This document shows positions 1 through 3,857 of a DNA stretch of 6,569 nucleotides, one piece after another. This DNA comes from Kordiimonadaceae bacterium (GTDB taxonomy: Bacteria; Pseudomonadota; Alphaproteobacteria; Sphingomonadales; Kordiimonadaceae), in contig JABABO010000201.1 of the NCBI GenBank assembly GCA_014238195.1, forward strand, positions 1 to 6,569. Direction: 5' to 3'. The notes below the pieces were generated by a model. It saw nothing but the letters and a program-made list of their open reading frames with translations, ran no database searches and was not told the DNA's origin. The translations under genes and the position numbers were made by a program. Position 1 is the stretch's first letter; each line of letters starts with the position of its first letter.

Positions 1-581
1 TATAAGCTTGCAAAAATGAATGCAAAATAGAGGGCCGTGCTTGAAAAAGTTGCTCGGAAAATCGCCATATGCCTATAGCGTGTTAAAATGAGTAAGTGAT
101 ATTGAAAAGGCATGAAAACCATACTTAAGGCAACCTGATACCACTTTTCACCAAAAATAAAATGATCGGGGTCGCGGTCAGGGTCGTTGGTAAACGCATG
201 ATGTCGGTCATGAATTTTCTGGAACATACGATACGGCGTCAGCAATAACGGAACCGAAAACATCCACCCAAGTAACGATTCCATTGGCTTTAGTCGTGAT
301 CCAATCTTAACGATGCTGCCGTGCCCTGCTTCGTGCATCACAGTGAAGCTTGCGAAACAAAGAATACCGCAAATACATGTCGCTGTCCAGTAAGGGATCT
401 GACCAGATAAGGTGCCAGTTATGGTGATCAGATACCCGAAAATAATGGCGGCGGCCAAAGCTAGCGTCCCCCATGCTAGGCTTGGAACACTGTCAAGCCA
501 CGCTGTTGACAGGTTTTCCACCTCGCTGGTTAGGGCTTGGTTTGCCCTGTAATTTGGTCTATCTATAGTCATTGCCTTCAT
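1..581 (-). CDS. Membrane fatty acid desaturase (PF00487-like), N-terminal part, cut by window edge
   Basis: The minus strand is open from an ATG at 581 to the window edge, giving 193 codons with no stop; the C-terminus lies outside. Two of the three histidine boxes of the membrane di-iron desaturase family are present: HEAGH at residues 83-87 and HDRHH at 124-128, the latter followed by FTNDPDRDPD, a typical context. Hydrophobic segments lie at about 35-58, 65-82, 102-116 and 150-166. Family members are inner-membrane enzymes that use O2 and an electron donor to put double bonds into acyl chains; related proteins hydroxylate or desaturate carotenoids, so the exact substrate is open. The start is set by a GGAGGA ribosome binding site (589-594), 7 nt upstream. 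The third histidine box should lie beyond the window. The gene is divergent from an AraC-type regulator that probably controls it. Confidence 0.9.
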   Translation of the reverse strand, partial: MKAMTIDRPNYRANQALTSEVENLSTAWLDSVPSLAWGTLALAAAIIFGYLITITGTLSGQIPYWTATCICGILCFASFTVMHEAGHGSIVKIGSRLKPMESLLGWMFSVPLLLTPYRMFQKIHDRHHAFTNDPDRDPDHFIFGEKWYQVALSMVFMPFQYHLLILTRYRHMAIFRATFSSTALYFAFIFASL

Positions 582-691
582 AGCATCTTCCTCCGTAAGA
601 TAGAATATAGAGCAATGCTGCAAATTTTGATTTTCAATTTATGACAAATAACTTATCATTTACTGTCAAAATGCAAATCAGGTAACGTGAC
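582..691. promoter_or_regulatory. Shared divergent promoter region between desaturase and AraC regulator
   Basis: This 110-bp AT-rich gap separates the two divergent genes and must hold both promoters. Two similar octamers in the same orientation, TGACAAAT (642-649) and TGTCAAAA (664-671), lie 22 bp apart, about two helical turns; AraC-family proteins commonly bind direct repeats at such a spacing. The same region also reads as an inverted repeat (TGACA at 642-646, TGTCA at 664-668). No convincing -35/-10 pair was found for either gene. The operator role is inferred. Confidence 0.4.
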
Positions 692-1726
692 ATGCCATTA
701 GCCAACCCAAATAAAGCCTATGTATTGATGGCTCTTAGTTTAGATTTCGCCCCTGTAGAGAAGGTTTTAGCAGGCACAGACCTGACAATCGAAAGCATAG
801 CTGGCGAAGAAACGATTGCTATAAGTGACGGGATTATCATCGTCAAAAACTTGAACCAGCATAGCCACACACCGAATTGGGCGGCGCTTCTTGGCAATCA
901 TCTTGGGATTACCAGTCATGGTCCTGTGGGTTTTGCTGCGATCAGCGCGCCAACTGTGGGGAAAGCGCTGACGACATTTCTAGAATGGTTCCAAATCCGC
1001 GCGTTTTCTTATATTAGCCGGGTGATCGAGCATCCCACGATGGTGGAAATCGAAATTGAGGATACAACAGGCAGTCTTGAGTATCAGGAATTTTTCTTTG
1101 AAGCTTTTATGCGGGCTTTCGAAGTGTTGATAGGCGTTTTGGCAGGGAATCGAGCGCGTGAAAATACCGAGCTTCACTTAAAGACACAGGCAATTAATCG
1201 TCGCCACCTGATGGTTAAATCCTATGATTCTTCTTTGCATTTTGGGTCACCGAAAAACAGTTTTTTAATTCCACGGTCGGTTTGGAAAATGCCGTCCCCT
1301 CTTTATGATAAGCATTCGCATGATTTTAACTTGCGCAAATGTCGCCAGTTGATGGAAGAAATGAGTGATGCTGGGCGTATTGATTTTGCCGTCCGTAACT
1401 TGATCCGCGAAAAAATTGAAGCCAACCTTATAAACGCTGATGCTGAAACAGCTTTGCCTACTTTAGGAGACGTTTGCAACACATTGTATGTATCCGAACG
1501 CACTTTGATCCGACGATTGAATGATCATCGTACCAGCTATAAGGAAATTATCGAGCAGGAACGGAAGTATTACGCAGATACTTTGTTAAAGGACGCTGTT
1601 TACACCATATACGATGTGGCAGACATTCTGGGGTACTCCGAACAAGCCAATTTTTCGCGCGCGTTTAAAAAATGGTTCGACCAAAGTCCAACACAGCATC
1701 GGCGCGTCAAACGGATATCTCGTTAA
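692..1726 (+). CDS. AraC-family transcriptional regulator with Arabinose_bd-type N-terminal domain
   Basis: This 344-residue protein has the two-part plan of the OruR/VirS-like branch of AraC regulators. The N-terminal half (about 10-190) resembles the PF12625 effector domain; the stretch HGPVGFAAISAPTVGKAL matches the usual G-x-x-G-x-A-x-x-S-A-P-T-x-G-x-A-L pattern. The C-terminus holds two helix-turn-helix units: TLGDVCNTLYVSERTLIRRL at about 257-276 and TIYDVADILGYSEQANFSRA at about 305-324, followed by F-x-x-W-F-D-Q-S-P-T-x-x-R-R, the conserved AraC signature. Length is normal for the family (about 330-350). ATG 692 is the only reasonable start, since an upstream ATG at 671 runs into TAA; the ribosome binding site is weak (AGG at 680-682). 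The gene is divergent from the desaturase, so it probably senses a lipid-related or other small molecule and controls that gene; the ligand is unknown. No clear terminator follows it. Confidence 0.93.
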   Translation: MPLANPNKAYVLMALSLDFAPVEKVLAGTDLTIESIAGEETIAISDGIIIVKNLNQHSHTPNWAALLGNHLGITSHGPVGFAAISAPTVGKALTTFLEWFQIRAFSYISRVIEHPTMVEIEIEDTTGSLEYQEFFFEAFMRAFEVLIGVLAGNRARENTELHLKTQAINRRHLMVKSYDSSLHFGSPKNSFLIPRSVWKMPSPLYDKHSHDFNLRKCRQLMEEMSDAGRIDFAVRNLIREKIEANLINADAETALPTLGDVCNTLYVSERTLIRRLNDHRTSYKEIIEQERKYYADTLLKDAVYTIYDVADILGYSEQANFSRAFKKWFDQSPTQHRRVKRISR

Positions 1727-1870
1727 GCACAGACTGCAGGCCCAAAAATCTAGGGGTAGGCCTTATCAATTTTATAGCTGGTCTGTCAGGATATGCTTGT
1801 GTGTGTTTCAGATGCCCAGTAAAAACACCAGCCAATTACATAAAAATTATTTAAAATCAATAACTTAGGT

Positions 1871-1958
1871 TGGTGCGCCCGACCGGACTCGAACCGGTAC
1901 GATCATAAAGATCGAGAGATTTTAAGTCTCTTGCGTCTACCAATTTCGCCACGGGCGC
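1871..1958 (-). tRNA. tRNA-Leu (anticodon UAA)
   Basis: Read on the minus strand this folds as a complete 88-nt class II tRNA. The acceptor stem is GCGCCCG (1952-1958) paired with CGGGCGC (1875-1881), followed by discriminator A and an encoded CCA (1871-1873). The D-arm region reads GCGAAATTGGTAGACGC. The anticodon arm is AGAGA-CTTAAAA-TCTCT with anticodon TAA, which reads UUA leucine codons. A long variable arm (GATC-TTTAT-GATC) and a T-arm ACCGG-TTCGAGT-CCGGT follow. The gene is isolated, between two plus-strand regulator genes. Its promoter should lie in 1959-2100; CTTGAAA on the minus strand near 2014-2020 is a possible -35 element, but no good -10 was found. Confidence 0.97.
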
Positions 1959-2182
1959 CCATGATCAAATATCACTGGTTCGACGCGCAGTAGGTCCCAC
2001 GTTTTGGCCTTTATTTCAAGCCCGAATTTTATGTTTTTGATCTTTTCATTATAAATCTTTTGTATTTCTAAGCTTCCGCACCCTGTGCCATGTTAAAATC
2101 ATCATGTTGCTGCGTGTGCTAGTGCCTTAAAACACATCATGCGATTACGCCATAGGTTATAGGTAATAAAAACAATAATGTG

Positions 2183-2195
2183 TATACTGTATAAC
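2183..2195 (+). promoter_or_regulatory. Probable -10 element overlapped by a palindrome, upstream of the XRE gene
   Basis: TATACT at 2183-2188 matches five of six consensus -10 bases and TATAAC at 2190-2195 is a second candidate. They sit in a perfect short palindrome, TATAC-T-GTATA (2183-2193). XRE-type repressors often bind short palindromes over their own promoter, so autoregulation is plausible. No strong -35 hexamer is visible 16-19 bp upstream, which limits confidence. The start codon lies about 40 nt downstream. Confidence 0.4.
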
Positions 2196-2233
2196 TTAGA
2201 GGCAGCAGAAGAAAGCAGCGAAAGGCCCAGCCC

Positions 2234-3037
2234 ATGCAAACCATAAATATAACCAACACACCCACCACATTTGGTCATATGTTAAAGCAGTGGCGCCACA
2301 CACGCGGACAAAGCCAAATGGACTTAGGTCTAAACGCCGATGTATCACAGCGCCATATAAGCTTCATTGAAACAGGTCGTTCACGTCCAGGCGAAGACAT
2401 TGTTCATAAGCTTACCGAAGCGCTTGACGTACCCCTGCGTGAGCGCAACAGCCTGTATATTGCTGCTGGTTTTCCGCCCTTGTATCCTGACATTCCCCTT
2501 GATGACCCCTTTGCTGCACCGTTTCGCACAGCCCTTACCAAAATGTTAGAAACCCATGAACCCTACCCTGCATACGTTGTTGACCGTTGGTGGAATATCA
2601 TTGACGCCAACAAGGTAGGGCATATACTATTTCCCAACTTAACGGGGCAAAAAACACCCCCGAATGCCGTGGACGCTTTTTTTAGCCCAGGCCCCATGCA
2701 AGACATGCTGGATAACCTGCCCGAAGTCGCCGCCCAGTTTCATACACGCCTGAAAAACGAAGTGTTGGCCGCCCCTAACGACATTAAAATGCAAAACCTG
2801 CTCAAACGCTTTGAAGACTTTTATAAAGATATCCCGCCGCCAGCAGAAAAGGCTGGTTCTGAACTGATTATCTGCCCGCGCTTGCGCGTAGGTGACATGA
2901 TCATCAATACAGTGACGATGATTGCGCAGTTCAGCCATACAAGGGCTGTAAACTTGCATGAGCTGCGGGTTGAGCTTGTCTATCCAGCTGATGAAGAAGC
3001 CGAGCAATTCTTCCGCATGATGTCAGCAGGTCTTTAA
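2234..3037 (+). CDS. XRE-family regulator with MmyB-like ligand-binding domain
   Basis: This 267-residue protein has an N-terminal XRE helix-turn-helix at about residues 12-72. Signature segments are LKQWRHTRGQSQMDL, VSQRHISFIETGRSRP and LTEALDVPLRERNSLYIAAG, the hallmark order of the MmyB-like family (PF17765 C-terminal domain). The segment PYPAYVVDRWWNIIDAN at about 111-127 begins the PAS-like ligand-binding domain, which continues to about 260. Length is normal for the family. The ribosome binding site is AAAGG (2221-2225), 8 nt before the ATG. Family members are DNA-binding regulators of varied and mostly unknown targets; as I recall, a structurally studied member carried a fatty acid, but no ligand can be assigned here. 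The gene stands alone, convergent with the oxidase subunit gene downstream, so its target cannot be read from context beyond possible autoregulation at the palindrome upstream. Confidence 0.93.
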   Translation: MQTINITNTPTTFGHMLKQWRHTRGQSQMDLGLNADVSQRHISFIETGRSRPGEDIVHKLTEALDVPLRERNSLYIAAGFPPLYPDIPLDDPFAAPFRTALTKMLETHEPYPAYVVDRWWNIIDANKVGHILFPNLTGQKTPPNAVDAFFSPGPMQDMLDNLPEVAAQFHTRLKNEVLAAPNDIKMQNLLKRFEDFYKDIPPPAEKAGSELIICPRLRVGDMIINTVTMIAQFSHTRAVNLHELRVELVYPADEEAEQFFRMMSAGL

Positions 3038-3067
3038 GGTGGGGTTTCTATAGCCTGCGCTAATGTA

Positions 3068-3086
3068 AAGGCGCTAAAGCAGCCTT
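3068..3086. terminator. Weak hairpin between convergent genes, possible bidirectional terminator
   Basis: AAGGCGC (3068-3074) can pair with GC-A-GCCTT (3079-3086), giving seven base pairs with one bulged A and a TAAA loop. It lies 31 nt after the XRE stop and 41 nt beyond the stop of the convergent oxidase subunit gene. Neither side has a long T-run, so it is only a modest candidate. Confidence 0.35.
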
Positions 3087-3126
3087 ATGCCTGTTTGATT
3101 TACAAATCTATAAATTTGCGCATACT

Positions 3127-3237
3127 TTATGCAACAAACGCCGCTAATAATGCAAGAACACCAATGATTGCCACTGTTGAATAAACCGTTACTTTGATAA
3201 AACCGTCGTAGGTTTTCTTCTGGTCATCAATTTCCAT
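3127..3237 (-). CDS. aa3-type cytochrome c oxidase subunit IV (small bacterial COX4_pro_2 type)
   Basis: A 36-residue open frame that is easily missed. The peptide starts MEIDDQKKTYDGFIKVTVYS and continues with a single hydrophobic helix (about residues 17-36). The T-Y-x-G-F-x-K pattern just before one transmembrane helix is characteristic of the small subunit IV of alphaproteobacterial aa3 oxidases (PF07835), usually about 40-60 residues, so this one is at the short end. The subunit sits at the edge of the oxidase in the inner membrane and has no catalytic residues. The start is firm: AAGGA at 3245-3249 lies 7 nt upstream, a second AAGGA lies at 3251-3255, and no other in-frame start precedes it before a stop. 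The other oxidase genes are not in the window. The long structured region upstream (3238-3494) may be its leader and promoter. Confidence 0.82.
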   Translation of the reverse strand: MEIDDQKKTYDGFIKVTVYSTVAIIGVLALLAAFVA

Positions 3238-3285
3238 TCCCTGTTCCTTATCCTTAGAAAATTCAAAATATATTGTAAACTATTC

Positions 3286-3328
3286 TATAGCCAATTACAG
3301 TGAATTTTGATCACCTTATTTGGCTATA
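3286..3328 (-). repeat. Nested symmetric inverted repeat upstream of the oxidase subunit gene
   Basis: TATAGCCAA (3286-3294) and TTGGCTATA (3320-3328) are perfect 9-bp inverted arms. Inside them, GTGA (3300-3303) and TCAC (3311-3314) are also inverted. The unpaired gaps are equal, five bases on each side, and the loop is seven bases, so the whole element is symmetric. It ends 48 nt before the ATG of the oxidase subunit on the same strand. It could be an mRNA leader hairpin or an operator; no T-run follows, so a simple terminator is unlikely. Confidence 0.6.
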
Positions 3329-3332
3329 AGTA

Positions 3333-3455
3333 TTTGTGTCGGTTCGACTTATCAATAAATAATGGTCTCATTATTCATTGGTCTCGCTTTTGTATCGGTT
3401 AGAGTTATCCCAAAGCACTCAATGAATAATAAGGTTATTATTCATTGGTCTCGCT
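3333..3455 (-). repeat. Two adjacent imperfect copies of a hairpin-bearing unit
   Basis: Copy 1 is 3333-3388 (56 bp) and copy 2 is 3389-3455 (67 bp), directly abutting. The left parts, 3333-3353 and 3389-3409, agree at 18 of 21 positions. The right parts, 3370-3388 and 3437-3455, are identical over 19 bases and end in GGTCTCGCT. Copy 2 has 11 extra bases between them. Each copy holds a hairpin: 3353-3364 with 3369-3380 (loop of four) in copy 1, and 3420-3432 with 3435-3447 (loop of two) in copy 2. The units lie between two minus-strand genes and overlap no convincing coding frame. No other copy was seen in this window. Confidence 0.8.
3420..3447. repeat. Perfect 13-bp inverted repeat with a 2-bp centre
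   Basis: CAATGAATAATAA (3420-3432) is followed by GG and then its exact reverse complement (3435-3447). It forms the hairpin of copy 2 of the tandem unit. It is AT-rich and is not followed by a T-run on either strand, so it does not look like an intrinsic terminator. With only two central bases the hairpin would open a few pairs to form its loop; as DNA it could equally be a dyad protein-binding site. Confidence 0.85.
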
Positions 3456-3483
3456 ATATACCGCATACCCTAGCCTACGGCAA
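3455..3483 (-). promoter_or_regulatory. Possible promoter driving the structured region and the oxidase subunit gene
   Basis: On the minus strand TTGCCG (3478-3483) and TATATA (3455-3460) are separated by exactly 17 bp, a plausible -35/-10 pair. Transcription would start near 3448, at the foot of the 13-bp inverted repeat, giving a leader of about 210 nt before the oxidase subunit start. The -10 lies just outside the duplicated unit and is not present beside copy 1. Confidence 0.4.
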
Positions 3484-3494
3484 GTCCACAAAGA

Positions 3495-3749
3495 CTATTT
3501 CCTTTTCGCATCTTGACTGGCCTTTTTTATCGCTCGACGGCGCTGCAGCCATCGCCCGATTCTTATATCTAAGCGTCTTCGTAAGCGGCGCACACTTGGA
3601 AAATCAACTGAAAGCACAAGTAAACCAAGCGGTGCCATCCAAAAACCCAGAATGGGTAAAAAACCAAGAAAACCGCCTATGATCAGCAGAACACCAACTA
3701 TTATACGACCTGTTTTGGTAGCTGGTGTTATACGATTGGTGCGTTTCAT
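3495..3749 (-). CDS. Small basic membrane protein of unknown function (resembles PGPGW-type proteins)
   Basis: This 84-residue protein has a short basic N-terminus, two closely spaced hydrophobic stretches (about 15-32 and 34-48) joined around FLGFLPILGFWMAPLGLLVL, then an arginine-rich tail from about residue 52 (VRRLRRRLDIRIGRWLQRRR). The pattern glycine-rich helix, G-F-L-P-x-L-G-F-W-M-x-P-L-G-L-x-x-L-S-x-D-x-P, then R/K-rich tail recalls small proteobacterial inner-membrane proteins related to the PGPGW family (PF09656), whose function is not known. ATG 3749 is the only start, since an in-frame TAG lies upstream. There is no Shine-Dalgarno sequence, and a TATAGT hexamer sits only 11 nt before the ATG, so the message may be almost leaderless. 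The gene lies downstream of the receptor terminator, on the same strand but probably a separate transcript. Confidence 0.75.
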   Translation of the reverse strand: MKRTNRITPATKTGRIIVGVLLIIGGFLGFLPILGFWMAPLGLLVLSVDFPSVRRLRRRLDIRIGRWLQRRRAIKKASQDAKRK

Positions 3750-3760
3750 GGTACAGTCAC

Positions 3761-3766
3761 ACTATA
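3761..3766 (-). promoter_or_regulatory. Candidate -10 element very close to the start codon of the small membrane protein
   Basis: TATAGT on the minus strand matches five of six -10 consensus bases and ends 11 nt before the ATG at 3749. A start site 6-8 nt downstream would leave a 5' leader of only about 3-5 nt, consistent with the lack of a ribosome binding site. TTGAAA is present upstream but at a spacing of only 14 bp, shorter than normal. Confidence 0.4.
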
Positions 3767-3811
3767 ATGCCGCAGTTTTTTTTCAATATTCAGGTTTTTA
3801 TCAACATTAAA

Positions 3812-3833
3812 GGGAAGGCATATCTACCTTCCC
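3812..3833 (-). terminator. Hairpin terminator of the TonB-dependent receptor gene
   Basis: GGGAAGG (3812-3818) and CCTTCCC (3827-3833) form a perfect 7-bp GC-rich stem with an 8-base loop. It lies 24 nt after the receptor stop codon. On the minus strand the stem is followed by TTTAATGTT, a modest T-rich tail. It separates the receptor from the small membrane protein gene. Confidence 0.65.
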
Positions 3834-3857
3834 CTAATTTTATATGATTATCTCTGA

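Noticed and set aside
1738..1760. AGGCC/GGCCT inverted repeat after the AraC gene as a terminator
   Set aside because: The stem is five bases with a long loop and has no T-run after it, so it is not convincing.
1871..1958. tRNA-Leu as an integration site of a mobile element
   Set aside because: No repeated 3' end of the tRNA, no integrase and no phage or plasmid genes are visible on either side.
1972..2000. A T-arm-like segment (GGTTCGA) beside tRNA-Leu, as a second tRNA or a remnant of one
   Set aside because: The flanking bases do not form a proper five-pair T-stem and no matching acceptor or anticodon arm exists nearby.
2639..3007. A 122-codon minus-strand open frame inside the XRE regulator gene
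   Set aside because: It lies entirely antisense to a well-supported family protein and its peptide resembles no known domain.
3300..3320. An FNR/FixK-type site (TTGAT-N4-ATCAA) upstream of the oxidase subunit
   Set aside because: Only one half-site (TTGAT at 3307-3311) is present; the other half is TTATT instead of ATCAA.
3333..3455. The tandem repeats as a small CRISPR array
   Set aside because: There are only two copies, they abut without unique spacers, and no cas gene is present.
3362..3682. A 106-codon plus-strand open frame across the repeat region and the small membrane protein gene
   Set aside because: It runs through the tandem repeats and antisense to a protein with clear membrane features. 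Its peptide has no recognisable domain and there is no ribosome binding site before its ATG.
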